Part shown: positions 21,626-34,095 of the stretch, piece after piece | Numbering within the stretch: position 1 is the first letter of the stretch | Layout: every line of letters starts with the position of its first letter | NCBI RefSeq assembly: GCF_051020955.1 | Contig: NC_135017.1 | Span: 27,002,689 to 27,066,688 of the forward strand | From: Megalopta genalis | Taxonomy: Eukaryota > Arthropoda > Insecta > Hymenoptera > Halictidae | DNA: 64,000 nucleotides | Direction: 5' to 3' | Program-made: the position numbers and the translations under genes | Notes under the pieces: model-generated | Told to the model about the DNA's origin: nothing | Database searches by the model: none | Seen by the model: only the letters and a program-made list of their open reading frames with translations

Positions 21626-22129
21626 CAGGACGTTAGAAGATCGCTTTCTTATTTATTGAACGTTAATGGCAAATGCAGCATTAGAAAAAATTAGAAAATT
21701 ACGAACAGGAATTGTCCAGCAGAATTATTTGAGAGAGAAGTACGTTTAATTATTTTATGCACAATAAGAATTTTCTTTAATAATTTTAGGGGAAGAAAAT
21801 TCGAGATTTGATTTCTTTTTTGGTCATTTTAATAAATTAGGAACAATGTGGCAGTGTCGTTAAATACTTCTGATGCTTTTAGTGTCTTGTGTTTCTCTTA
21901 TTCATATAAATACATCGTATAAACAATCTATGGATACAAATTCTTAAACATTATACGATGATTAGAATGAATGAGATCGAATAGTATTTATATGTTCTTT
22001 TTGTAACAGATAATCTATTAATTGACGAGGAAAATTTTTCTGTTATTCGAATTTGTTTATAATTCTATAAATAGTTCAAATTGAACTGATTCTCAATGTT
22101 CTTTTTTTATATTTAGATTCGTATAAATA
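21626..22129. other. AT-rich stretch, nothing recognised
   Basis: Only chance ORFs are present. No inverted ends or repeat family seen. Confidence 0.4.
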
Positions 22130-22440
22130 TATTCCTATAAAATTACATGAAGACGAAAACAGTCGACACTTATTCGCATTATTATTCGAATAATTTTACA
22201 ATTTTTCTTCCAATTAAGAATCATAAGAATAATTTATTCGAATAAAGAATTGTTCGAATAATTTACTCGATTAAAGAATTATGCGAATAATTTATTCGAT
22301 TAAAGAATTACTCTCATAATTCTATATCCGAATAAATAGACAGGATGATTTATAACGAATAATCGTTATTCGAATAAAATATTCGACTAAAACTATATAA
22401 TTTACTCAAAACAATTCGTATAATGTTTAACTCTGGTCAG
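22130..22440. repeat. ATTCGAAT-rich repeat, copy 3
   Basis: It has multiple TTCGAATAATTTACTCGATT-like units, then CGTTATTCGAATAAAATATT, CGACTAAAAC and CAAAACAATTCG in the family order. Confidence 0.8.
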
Positions 22441-22559
22441 TGGTAATCGGAAAAATTCCGAAGGTCTGTCGAAATGCTCAAACAGCTAAACTAGATCGTT
22501 TCACAATTCGATAAATATTACGAAATATACGCGCCTTATAAACAAGTGAAATTCGGCCG

Positions 22560-23150
22560 AACATACAGACAAGTGGAGCGGGACAGCGACTAATCAGCCA
22601 AATGGAACGGAACGCTCAGTGATTCGCAGCCGATCATCCGTACTAAAAAGTTCTCGGAGCGCAAACGGTTAAATGACGAGCGCTTCGCGGGCTCTCATTG
22701 TAGCCATCGAAGAAACGAAACCGATAACAGAATTACCGCTTCGGGGCGACAAAATTAGTTCGCCGGTGGTTTCGTAACGAAAGTGCGCATGCTGCGCCGG
22801 AAACGGAAACTTTCCTCCGGCAAGCAGTTAATCCGGTAGAAGGAAGTTTCGCGAAGTCGTGCGAGCTGTGCTCGCTGTTCTCCTCGGCGTTCTTTTAAAC
22901 CGCGCAACTTTTCCGTCCGCCCTCCGCATGTGTTCGCATATTTTGCGGTTGATGTCGCATAAAAATGCTGCGCGACGAACAGCCGTGGGATCGCGCCGCG
23001 CCGAAGGAGATATCCGGATATAAATTCTGACCGTGATACCGGGGTAATTCCGCGGGTTACGTTACGGATATCAGATCGAAGAGCCATCTTGTTTTTAAAA
23101 GCGTTATAAATCTCGCTATCCCGGTTCAAACTGGGATCCTCCTTCAAAAT
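22560..23150. other. CpG-rich block without a convincing gene
   Basis: A 130-codon minus frame (22755-23147) is open but without recognisable motif or splice structure. The flank 23151-25270 is AT-rich with nothing recognised. Confidence 0.35.
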
Positions 23151-25270
23151 CCTGGAATTTCATGGGCCCTGATTCGAATACAGAATAAAACATCGTGCCA
23201 TTCCTTATTTTCGACGTGATGTCGTCGCGCAGAGAGGAATAAGACAGATTTAGCAGTGTGAAATTAATAATCGGTGAGTCTGGGTTACATGTATTCTATA
23301 CACGTTAAGTTAAGTAAAAAAAAGGTTAATAAAGTTTCACGAGTCTGTCGAAATATTTTTTCTTGTTTAAAATAGCGCTGTTGAAGCAACGTATTTTAAT
23401 TTAGAATGCCAGTTTTAATTTACCATGAAAGGGAAAACTCTTGAAAAGTTCTCGTTTTTTCACAAAAGTATAATTTTCAGAAATTTGCAAATAAATATAT
23501 AAGAACAACAATAGGAAAAATAGCATTATTATTACTACTAAAATCATTATTACTAAAGCTTACAGTTATTGTAATCATTAGTAATTATTACTGAAACCTT
23601 ATTCATCATTCATTGAACTAGTTCCGAAAAAATAAAATAACTTGCTCTTGCGCATTTCGGCACATGCGAAGTTGATGAAAACATAATCTACATATTCCAT
23701 TCTTAATATTTATATAAAAAGCGACACGAATACGGGCGAATTTTAAAACCTTCGGATTTCTTGAAACCTTCTCGAAAAACATTGTTTAAAAATTTCCAGG
23801 AACTGTTACCTTTTATTTTTATATGTTCCTAATGCTTCTAAACACGGTTATTATAATTAGAATAAATATTAAGGTACTCGAAACAATAAATAACAGGTGA
23901 AAATAATACTATTTATTTCGATGCTATTTCACTCGCTTATTCGAACATTCATTTTTACAATATTCTAATATTCAAACGTTCTATTATCTAATCATTTTAT
24001 TATTTAGATACATCATAGCATAATAGAGAGCCTGAATGAATTAGATAATAAAACGTTTTTGGTATCAGGATATGAAAAAAATAAACCTTTTGATAAGAGA
24101 GTCTCTTCTGTACTTTCAACTTTCGCCGCGCTTAACAATAATTGATCCCAGATGTAAAATGTTGACTTCATGTTGACTTCAAATGCCTACTTCATGTTTG
24201 ATTTTTTGATTTTTGCACTCCTAAATCAGCCTTTTTTCACACTGTGCGTCGGACTGCGCGACAATGTCGAACTTTTACATGACAATGCGTTGTTAGATTT
24301 GGTATTTCGCACGATTACACCGCTTCCTTTGCGGTCCCTTCTTTTTCGTACACGTGTGAATGTACTGTTAATTTTTCCTTCGTGAATTATTCACGCGTTT
24401 CCGTACCGGGACCGTGAAATCGTTCGTTTGCTTCGTCCCTAGATTTTATTATTTCGACCGCGTCGTGTTTGGACGCAACGTATCGAAGATATTTATTATA
24501 CTTTATAACACTTTTTACGTATACGTTACAGCTTTTCCACCTCCATTATCGAAACCACACCTTCGAGATATTTTATCCAGCGAGCGAGATTCATTCTTCT
24601 CTCGTTTTTGAATCAGTACGAAACATACTTATCTAATCGTTTTAAAAAAGTATACACCAAAGCCGTACTTTTAACATTTGCACAGTCAACATACTAGAGT
24701 CGCCTAAGTTCTGTGTATACGGTTGTCGTTATTGTTACGCATTATAAATTCTTTAAATTATTGAATTATTGAAAATCCTGCGCTGGTCGATGACACGTTG
24801 ATTTCAAAGTCGGTCGCAAAATTTATAAATCCAATCACGATTTATAAATACACGATTTATATATTTATTTATATTGGATTTATTTATCCCCCAGTTTTGG
24901 AAAAAATTCGATTTAAGTAAAAATGCTAGTCGCGTGATTTTTTCGTTGAAATGATTGGATCACTTTTTGTTCAGAATCTTGAAATGCTAGATAAATTCTT
25001 CCGATTTGACATCAATATGTCATTCATCTATCACCTCAGAATTTTAAATAATTAAAGGATTTATAGAATTTAAATAATAATGTGTTTCACTAAATGCATT
25101 GTAACGAATCACCTACTAATACAAAAAAAAGAAGAAATATTACGTAAAGCAAACTATTGTAATAGTTTACCTAAAAATTTACACATAATATAACATAATA
25201 TCATTTTTTTGTAATTTTGTACATACATACATAATATATCATTTTTTTAATTTTGTTGTAATTTTGTAAC
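23151..25270. other. Long AT-rich stretch, nothing recognised
   Basis: No inverted-repeat element, tandem array or splice-bounded coding frame was found. Short ORFs at 24170 and 24414 are judged chance. Confidence 0.4.
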
Positions 25271-25310
25271 TGAGCCGTTTATTTTGAAAGTGGCATAAGT
25301 CACTTATTCA
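25271..25310 (+). mobile_element. Solo end of the TGAGCCG MITE family
   Basis: TGAGCCGTTTATTTTGAAAG, then TGGCATAAGTCACTT, matches the left end of copies at 16084 and 17779 almost perfectly. No partner end follows. Confidence 0.85.
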
Positions 25311-25531
25311 AAAAAATCGAGTTAATGGTAACACTAATTACAATTTAATTACACATTCAATAAATAAATAATAACATACATAGATAATACGATACAAGAT
25401 AATATCCAGAGAGAGGCTACAAATTCGTTTTCTTAAATTGCTTTAATATTGCGTAACAGGGACACGTTGCATTGAATAAATTATGTAAACAACGAAGATG
25501 AACAACGTAAGAAACGATGGTCGCGACCGTG

Positions 25532-26068
25532 TTAACCCCTTGACATACCATTTTCTTCGCAGTTACTGCGATTAGAAATTTTTCGATCGCAATAATTTCC
25601 TAGAAGGGAACGAAAATTTACGCTTATAGTGTGCCTAAATTCGCTTGAATGCTTAACCCGAGAAAGATAACCTACGTCGCAGAGGCGCCTGCGAAGACTG
25701 TTGATTTTTGTTAATTTTTCATAGAGGTCTAGTGATTTAAGTTTAAAATTACTTAAAATATAAAAAAATATAATATAAATGCATTTTATTTTTACAATAA
25801 TGCCAAACCTTTAAAATGACTAGATTAACTTAAATAAATATCCATTGTTAGTATAAAATTGACGCCTTAGAAAAGCATGCGCCTCTGAAGCGTATGGTTA
25901 TCTTTTACGTACGTTGTCATATGGTTATCTTTCTAGGGTTAAATATTGATGACAAGACATTAGAATTTTATTCGAATTTTCAAGGACAGAATAACATCTG
26001 TACTCAATAAGTTATTACTAGAAATTTGCGCGACGAGTCGGACTCGTCAAAGTACGGCAAGGGGTTAA
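25532..26068. mobile_element. Outer TTAA-bounded MITE (TTAACCCCTTG ends), interrupted
   Basis: TTAACCCCTTGACATACC at left and GGCAAGGGGTTAA at right are inverted repeats with TTAA at both edges. A second TTAA element occupies 25653-25942. Without it the outer element would be about 250 bp, the size of the related copy at 3260-3509. Confidence 0.85.
25653..25942 (-). mobile_element. Non-autonomous piggyBac-type element nested in a TTAA MITE
   Basis: It is flanked by TTAA on both sides. The right end, read inward, starts with CCCTAGAAAGATA, the 13-bp piggyBac terminal repeat. The subterminal order (AACCATATGACAACGTACG, then AAAGATAACCATACG, then GAGGCGCATGC) parallels the longer end of piggyBac. 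The left end CCCGAGAAAGATA (one mismatch) reaches GCAGAGGCGCCTGCG sooner, like the shorter end. So end asymmetry is kept while the 290-bp element has no transposase. Family knowledge is from memory; no alignment was run. Confidence 0.9.
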
Positions 26069-26079
26069 TTACCCGCATC

Positions 26080-26498
26080 CGAAGTGACGGATGCGCGAAG
26101 GATAGTTCTTGTTCCGCTCGTCGAAAGACGACACCCACTCGTTTGATAATGCCGGATAATTCCGGCTGACTGTATCGTGGGATAAATCGTCGATCGATCG
26201 ATCCGATCCCGTTTAATTTTGCATTCTTTATGAACGCGGCTTGTTACGTAAACGTCGGACATTAATCGTCGTAGTGTCGTTCAGTGCGCCAGAAACTCTC
26301 GCTCGGCTATTTTCTGGGTTTCCGAGCGAAATAAATACGCGGATATAAATATTCGCCGTGAAATGAAAGCTGATCCATTCTTTACGGTCGCGAGAAATAT
26401 TTATTCGACGGTTTATGCTGGTTTCGCCGAACTGCTGATATATAAGGAGATATCCGTGCTCGTAAAATTGATATACAGCGGTTTTCAAAAGTTTTCGT

Positions 26499-26529
<31 letters not shown>

Positions 26530-26840
26530 CACGGCTTCGCTGTCGCGAATTTTCTTTGTGAGGAACGTTTCACACGTTTCAGCTTTTACATTCTGCAGAG
26601 AATTTCGATCTTGCGGCAATGTCGTTTTACACGTTGTTAATTAATCGAGCAATTCGGTGTAAATAGCGGCGCGAGATTACAAACGCGAAATGAATATTGC
26701 AACGCCGGATTTATGAATTACTGTTTAATGTTATTTCAGTAATAGGGAATTTACGCGACAGGTGGCCGATCGATTCCACGACCTATTGGAAATTCATAGA
26801 AATCTACGAATTCTATGAATTCCGAATGGACACAGGAATT
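26080..26840. other. CpG-richer block with (TTTTG)n microsatellite
   Basis: GC-rich, with short frames on both strands. A TTTTG run lies at about 26503-26529, and a palindromic TTCATAGAAATCTACGAATT-type motif at about 26798-26823. No gene recognised. Confidence 0.4.
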
Positions 26841-29075
26841 GCAATCTATGCGGTTAATTCGTGATTGGATTTACGGACTAATTAGTCGTTTCGAACATGC
26901 TGTATTATGTGTCTGATGCAGTTCGAACATTATCGGTTCGGTTGGTCGATCTTCAAGTAAGCCTAATTTTTCGGATTTTGTGCATTTACAGCAAACACGA
27001 GTAGATCCGATGCAAAATATTAAATATATTTAAAGGATTTAAAAATGCTGGTGTTTAATTTTAACTTGTTTAGATGATTAAGAAAAGAAATAAATGTGTG
27101 TGGAGCTCCTGGAGCTTGCAATGAGTGCAGACTATTTTTATTTTGCATAAATATCCGCTATCTATTAATGATGTCGAAGAGTTCCTAAAAATCTTGTTAA
27201 TATACAATTGACAACTAAAGTGTATCGTATGAAAATGTCACAGATCCTCAATTTTTCGTTACAGAAATTATTTGACTTCGCATAAAACATAGTTTCCGTA
27301 CTATGAACCTGGGAAAATTGGTATAGCGAGCTATACTTAATTTTCCAACAATTCCAGCATTTCTAATGTAATTTTTCATGAACTATTAAATAAGTTAATA
27401 TCAGATTATATTTTCAATAATGTGTACATTATAAAAACACAATATTCCGCAGATCGCACTTAACTTGTTAACCAAGTCAACAAACTATTAAATATTTTCA
27501 AATGAAAAAATTATGCGATACCCTCTAAAAAATAGAGCTTCTGTAATTTGGGAAATGCTTTTTTGATGAAGTCTTCGATACAAGTCTTTAAGTCTTTCGA
27601 TTTATTTATCGAGGATATATAAATATAAATGCTAAATTTTTTTCAAAATTTTACTTTCCTCTTTACTTCAATAATATTTTATTAAAATCGAAATATATTT
27701 TCGTTAGCTTACATTTCGAATAAAGCTTATCTATGGAACAAAAAATATTTGAAAACGCAGAAAATTGACTAGCCATAGAAATCGAAATTTTTATCTTAAA
27801 ATTCCATCGAATTAAAAAGAACATGATCAGTCGACTGCAGTTCTTTTTTTTCCATTTACGACGAAACTGAGTGCGTACAATGGAAAACAGTAAAATATAA
27901 ATAAAACAAATATAATATAATTGAAAAATAAATAATAATATAATTGATAATATTATGATATTATTATGGTATTATTATTTATTCTATTATTATATTATGA
28001 TATTATCTTATATGATATTAATAATACAATTGATAATATTATATAATAAAATAAATAAATAAATATAATTGAAAAATGTTAATTTGCTATTATAGGCTTG
28101 TTAAAATCGTTGAAGAAGGAATGAAATTCATCGTTGACTCTTACTTTTTGTTAATATTTCTGTTCTAAATTTTTGTTTTACACGAAGACCCGCAATCTAC
28201 TAATCAGCAACACGTGGACCGGTTCCACGTACGAGCGAAACAAGGGTGAGTGTTGAGTTTAAATGGGCGGCCATCGACTTTCGCCGGCGCGGCGCGGCGC
28301 GCTGATTTCTTTGCAGTAAGCGCTACCTGGAGGTTCCATTAGGACCGACCTGCGCCGGCTACTTTATTCTGAAACTAACAGATGGCCTCGCATCCCGGTT
28401 TTCTCACCTGTCTGCCGCTACCTGTGCTCCTACGAGTCGCCTTTCAACGCCGCTGCCTCTAATCACTTTTTGCTCATTCATCCGTGAACGGTTTTTCGAT
28501 TAACCCTTTCAATCTGCACTTGCCCGCCGATGCACTCTCACTCGGGCCATTTTACAACAGCCTGTATATTTCATAACGCATGAATTGTTAAGCGAAAATT
28601 GCCGATACCGTTGCGACTGATCATGTAACAATACTCCAAGAAGATAATCTAGTCACAGTTACTCGCGCGTTTACGTAATGATTATTATGTAATTTACTTG
28701 TCGTTCTCTATTTGAAAACGGTCCTTAGGTACCATTTCGACAAATTTTATGGAACTTGTGCAACAATTGAGGATAATATTATTTTTTAAAAAAGGAACAG
28801 AGATCTTTTAGTTCGAAAAATCCTCAGGAAATTATGTTATTTTTGAAGAAACTTTCCGTTACGACTGAAATGGATTCGAATAATATCACAGAATAACAAA
28901 TTCTATTAGTAAAATTATACTTAAAAATTAATAAGTTAAATTGTAAATAGTTTGCGGATTTTTTTGGTAAATAAAAATGATGTGCAGTGAAGATACAGGA
29001 AATTACAAATTTTTATTAGCTGAGAATGATGCGACGGCATTTCTAATTTCTTCAAATGAATATGCTGTTTTGTAT
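26841..29075. other. Mostly AT-rich stretch with a small CpG-rich patch
   Basis: 27900-28075 is AAT/TAT simple sequence. 28185-28200 (GACCCGCAATCTAC) is a degenerate right end of the TAGACTGCGG family. 28205-28520 is CpG-rich with GCCGGCGCGGCGCGGCGCGC. A solo TTAACCCTTTCAATCTGCAC lies at 28502. No gene recognised. Confidence 0.45.
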
Positions 29076-29602
29076 TTAACCCCTTAATGCACAGTTTTTT
29101 TTAAAAAGGCCGGCCAAAAAAAATCAATTAGAGAATTACAAAAATACAAAAATAATCAAAATTTTTATTGCAATTATAATTTTCAGAATATTACTATTAT
29201 TATTATTATATTATTATTGTTATTATTATTATTATCATTATTATTATTATATTTTATTTTACATTATATTTTAGTAAAATATATATTGAAAAATGAGCGA
29301 ATCAGAATCTGAATATAAATACACTGTCGGAAAGCGGCTCACAAGGAAGAGATAAGTCGTAAGTGATAAGTAGAAAAAGGATATATTTTATACTTGAATA
29401 AGTAAGTGTTATAGCTTACAAATATCAATAAAACGATTGTTTTTTTTTGCTTTCACATTGTTATTCTCAATTCTCGATTGCATTCGAGTGTAAAAAATTA
29501 TAGCAACATAAAGTACAACGCCGCTCGAATTATCTCTAGTGTGCACAGTTCGACCAGTTTAGCGCGCTCGAGTTAACTCGAGCGTGCACGTTAAGGGGTT
29601 AA
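29076..29602. mobile_element. TTAA-bounded element (TTAACCCCTTAATGCAC ends)
   Basis: Left TTAACCCCTTAATGCACAG and right GTGCACGTTAAGGGGTTAA are inverted repeats within TTAA. 527 bp. It contains an ATT microsatellite (about 29184-29262) that probably lengthened it. No transposase. Confidence 0.85.
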
Positions 29603-29809
29603 TCTACTAATTTTTCTCATAAATGAATAAAGACCGGCAGTCTAATGATAAGAGTTTTTCAACTGCTCGTTGTACGCTTCTAGTTATACTTTCCCGTGCA
29701 GAAATATGCAAACTGCTTCAATATCGCCAGCCCAGATGCATAATTCCGAAAATATAAGTGTCCCAATTTTCGGAACAGTGTACAAGGGATAATGGGACAC
29801 TTCGACGAG

Positions 29810-30440
29810 TGATTGTAGCCACCTTTAGGTCTAGAAAAGAGTTAATCGAATAGCGGCGATCGATTCGGTGGCACGAAACGAGCACAAAGTGGCGAGCGGC
29901 CCATATAAAGACATCGAATTAAACGGCGATCGATTGTAATTATATTTCGTGCGATTCTTCCGGGACCCTGACACCACGCCGCATTTCCATAATATTGTAA
30001 TTTCTGGCCGGTGTTTACCCACCTAAATCTCTTCCCGTACAAACGAGCCCGCTTGTACGCGCGAGTTTTACGTGCTCGATTGCTCGATAATCGCATTAAC
30101 TAATTTTACGTAATTATTCGGAACGCGAGGGGGATCGTTACCACACCTTCTATTCTATCCGTGCTTCACGTACCGGCGTGTATTCGCGAAATAATATTCA
30201 ATTCTCGACCGGGATTCGTCTGAGCTCGTGGAAACATTGGTGACCGGTGCCGGTAATATTTTGAAAAACAGCGATACACCGCGATGCAAAATATTTGCAG
30301 AAACAAATCGATATTTCAATCTCCTGTCTACGGCTTTCGAGACCTGTTTCCGTGCTCCCGATATTGAAGCGTAGAAAAAAATTGATGTAACCCCTTTCCA
30401 ATACTTCACGTCCGCGTAAAACGCTCAAAGAAATTGCCGA
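29810..30440. other. CpG-richer block without a convincing gene
   Basis: Overlapping minus-strand frames of 63-84 codons show no motif and no phase-matched splice sites. Confidence 0.35.
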
Positions 30441-30548
30441 TTGCCAGTTTCGAGGTTGTCATTCGATGGCTAGAAACGTCGAAAATGTCTAACACGCCTA
30501 AAAACCATTGTTCCATATAATAGTTTTGGCAAACGTGTAAGTGACGTC

Positions 30549-31160
30549 AGAGTTGGGCAAAATTTTATTCGGATGACGGACAGGAGGTGAAAATTAACGA
30601 ATAAAATTTTATTCGACGTCGTCGAATGAACGAGAAAGTTATTTGTTGTTCGAATAAGAATTTGATCTGTACAGTAATTAATTCGGAAAATAGTGGATTT
30701 TAAGAAAAATAATAGAATATAAGGTGTTACTTTGACGGTTTGTCGATTTCTTTCTTTCATGCTTCTTGTTACAATTAACTTGTTTTCAAACGTTGCGTCG
30801 GAATGTTTAGGAAAGTATAAACAAAAACAGTCAAAAATTATTCGCATTATTATCCAAATAATTGTACAGTCTTCGAATAATTTATCCGAATGAAAAATGA
30901 AGAATTATTCGAATAATAATTTGTTACGATGAATAATTGTTATTCGCGTAAAATATTCGACGAAATAGAGTTCATTCGAATAATTATTTCAGATGAATAA
31001 TTGTTGTTCCAGTAAAATATTCGACGAAATAGAATTTATTCGAATAATTATTTCAGATGAATAATTGTTATTCGAGTAAAATATTCGACGAAATAGAGTT
31101 CATTCGAATAATTATTTCAGATGAATATTTATTCGAAACAATATTCGAATAATGAATAAC
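30549..31160. repeat. ATTCGAAT-rich repeat, copy 4, with internal 72-bp triplication
   Basis: GAATAATTATTTCAGATGAA, then TAATTGTTATTCGAGTAAAA, then TATTCGACGAAATAGAG repeats three times between about 30930 and 31125. The usual tail TTTATTCGAAACAATATTCG follows. Confidence 0.88.
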
Positions 31161-32390
31161 TTCGAGTGACATAAATACATCTTCTACAGAATACGCGTCA
31201 TAATTTTCGAAATTACGTCAATCCTAAATGCGTTACAGGTTCATAAGCATGGACTCGCATGTTCCCCAATAACACAATGATTAATGACGATCGAGTCTCA
31301 CTATAGATTTATTTTTCTTACTAGTCACACTGTGCTTCGCCGACTTTCACCTAATTCACTGTGAAACGGTCATCTCTGCATGCGATCATTAAACAAGCTA
31401 ATTTAAATTCCGACTTACTGTCAGTAAATGGCTTTCTTTTCACTGCGCTGATTTGAGTCTCTTCCTCAAAAGAAACTACGTTTAGGTAGCATTACTCGAA
31501 CCATAGATTTTACTTAATAATACCGTGTTCGTAGGAAACCATAAATTTCGGATTCACGAGATGGCTGCGCTTTGGATTAATGATAATCCAGTCGTAAGTT
31601 CACTTTATTGCTTACTGCAGTATTTCTCTCGAAGATTTATATTTTGAAATTGGTCAATTTTCACTGTGTCAACCCGTGGAAATAATGCGAATGGACAAAT
31701 TCTGTCGACTCTTCCAAAATGCAATGGTGTATTTTCTCAAAATATTACAAATATGTAACAATGTTTGAGCAGTGACAGAGAATACGTTACGGTACTTTCC
31801 AAATTGACAATTTTTGTTTCATAAAAATCTGTGTTCATGCAATGTTTTATCTTTTATTTAAAAGTAAAATAAAAACATAACCAATATTATTTCCAACAGT
31901 CTATCGTTTCATATTTTCTTTCAAGCTGTATGTGTTAAATATTAATTACGTACGTTTCAATGTTTTTAATACAACAAAATAAAAACACGCCGTTGTATAC
32001 GATACATTCTCCTGATTCGTTCTACGCAAGAAACATTCGTTTCGCTTTTATATTTTATTTAGAGCCAGAAGAAATTCTCAACTTTTTGAGTCTCCGTTTA
32101 ACAAAATCATTCGCTCAGTTGATAGATAGAGACATAGAGGAGAAGCAGCGTTACCGAATAAATTAACAGAAATCACGGTTTAACGCAATCAGACAATCTT
32201 CACTTCAATGCGCTAATGCGAGTGTTCTCGAATCTTGATGAGCGTGAAAACTGTCAGAACTGCGGATCAGATCTGCGGATACAATTAACAATCGGTTTCT
32301 TCTCGGCAGCGAATCAGGTGAAACGAGGCCGCGCGATGCCGGCGTAATAGCGTGCATTAATTACGCGGTTAGTAATTAGTCCGACTCGGT
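31161..32390. other. Stretch with nothing recognised
   Basis: Short chance ORFs only. The 68-codon frame at 31960 has no recognisable content. Confidence 0.4.
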
Positions 32391-32394
32391 AGAT

Positions 32395-32797
32395 GGGGGA
32401 GAGAGTGAGTGTGGGTGTGTGTGTGTATATGCGAGAGAGAGGGAGGGAAAGAGAGAGAGATAAAGATAGATAAAGAAAGAGGGAAATAAAGAGAGAGAGC
32501 GAGAAATAAAAAGAAAGATAGAGAGAGATAAAGAGAGATAAAGAAAGAGAAGGATAACGAGAGAAAGCGAGAAATAATAAGAAAGATAGAGAGAGATAAA
32601 GAGAGATAAAGAAAGAGAGAAATAAAGAGAGAAAGCGAGAAATAAAAAGAAAGATAGAGAGAGATAAAGAGAGAGATAACAAGAGAGCGAGGTGGAGGGA
32701 GATAACGAGGGAGAGAGAGGGAGAGAGAGAAAGAGTGAGAGAGAGATAACGAAAGAGAGAGAAAGAGTGAGAGAGAGATAACGAGAAAGTGAGAGAA

Positions 32798-32841
<44 letters not shown>

Positions 32842-32992
32842 TGAGAGAGAGATAACGAAAGAGAGAGAAAGAGTGAGAGAGAGATAACGAAAGAGAGAGA
32901 AAGAGTGAGAGAGAGATAACGAGAAAGTGAGAGAAATAACGAGAGAGAGAGGGAGAGAGAGAGAGAGAAAGAGAGAAAGAGAGAGAGATCCG
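32395..32992. repeat. About 600 bp purine-strand GA-rich microsatellite with higher-order repeats
   Basis: Nearly all A/G on the + strand: GAGAGA mixed with GATAAAGA, GATAACGA and GAAAGAGTGA. Larger units recur: AAAGAGTGAGAGAGAGATAA about four times, and AAATAAAGAGAGAAAGCGAG-type units about three times. The 228-codon Leu/Ser frame on the minus strand is an artefact. The rest of this area, to 33280, is GC-richer with no gene. Confidence 0.95.
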
Positions 32993-33439
32993 ATGGACAA
33001 GTTTAAACCGCTAAATTACCACGCCGGCGTATGGTAATCATCGCTCTCCTCGAATTTTCTGGCGAAACAAAGCGCAGCCGCGACATTGACGCCCCCGCGA
33101 CTCTTCTTATTCCCTTTGTTTCTTCGCTGACAAATGATATTTAGAGCGCGCATCCTACGATACCGTTGCGATCGATACCGGAATGGTTTGCTCCAGCTAC
33201 TGTCAATTCACTTTTCACTTTTCATTTGCCAGGAGTTTGATTAAACTATTATTCCGACAGCCGAGAGACGTATCGATCGTTTTCGCTGCGAGTCTTGTCA
33301 GTTTAAAAAATGTAGAATCAATTAGCTGCAGGTACCTTCCGTTAAGCGAGTGCATTCGCTGATCGTCAGCCAGTGTTATTCGACTGCAGCTTCACACGAA
33401 TAAGCGTCTTAATAGCAGAGAGACGGCCAGAATTTTCTC

Positions 33440-33799
33440 GAACGACGAATAAGAGACTAAAGGCGAAAGAATTTATTCGACGCTATCGAATAAATGTCCA
33501 ATTGAATAAAAATTTATCCAAATAAGATTTTATTCGAATAAGAGTTCAGAGGAATAAGATTTCATTCGAATAAGAAATCGGAGGAATAAGATCTTATTCA
33601 AAAACAAGAATTTATCCGAACTGAAATTCACACGGAAAATAATCGATTTGAATAGAAATGATAGAATACAAAGTATCTTTTTCAGAGTTTATCTCTTAAA
33701 ATCGACAATTTCATAATTCTATAAGTAGTTGAAATATTATTGAACTGATCCTGAATGTATTCGTATAAATATATTTTTATAAAATTACGTAACAACGAA

Positions 33800-33848
<49 letters not shown>

Positions 33849-34095
33849 ATTATTCGAATAATTCTATGATCTTTATTCGAACAGAGATTGCAAATTATTC
33901 GAATAATAATGCAAGTAATTGTTGACTACATTTGTTTTTACGAAATTTACTTTATCGAATAAAGAATTAGTGAAATAAATAGATAGAATAATTTATGGTG
34001 AACAATATGAATAATTGTTTTTCGCATGAAGTATTCGACTCAAAAGTATTCACGCGGATAATTACCTTAGATAAATATTATATTGCCGAACTCTC
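33440..34095. repeat. ATTCGAAT-rich repeat, copy 5, with a (CT)n tract
   Basis: Repeated TTCGAATAAG units at 33470-33620 are followed by conserved AATATATTTTTATAAAATTA. A pure CT run (33807-33844) replaces family sequence, and the usual tail GAATAAATAGATAGAATAAT and GTATTCGACTCAAAAG follows. Confidence 0.8.

Noticed and set aside
30549..31160. Regularly spaced repeats resembling a CRISPR array
   Set aside because: The 72-bp units are contiguous without unique spacers, and the context is a eukaryotic dispersed repeat.
32314..33000. 228-codon Ser/Leu minus-strand frame
   Set aside because: Produced entirely by the GA/CT microsatellite.
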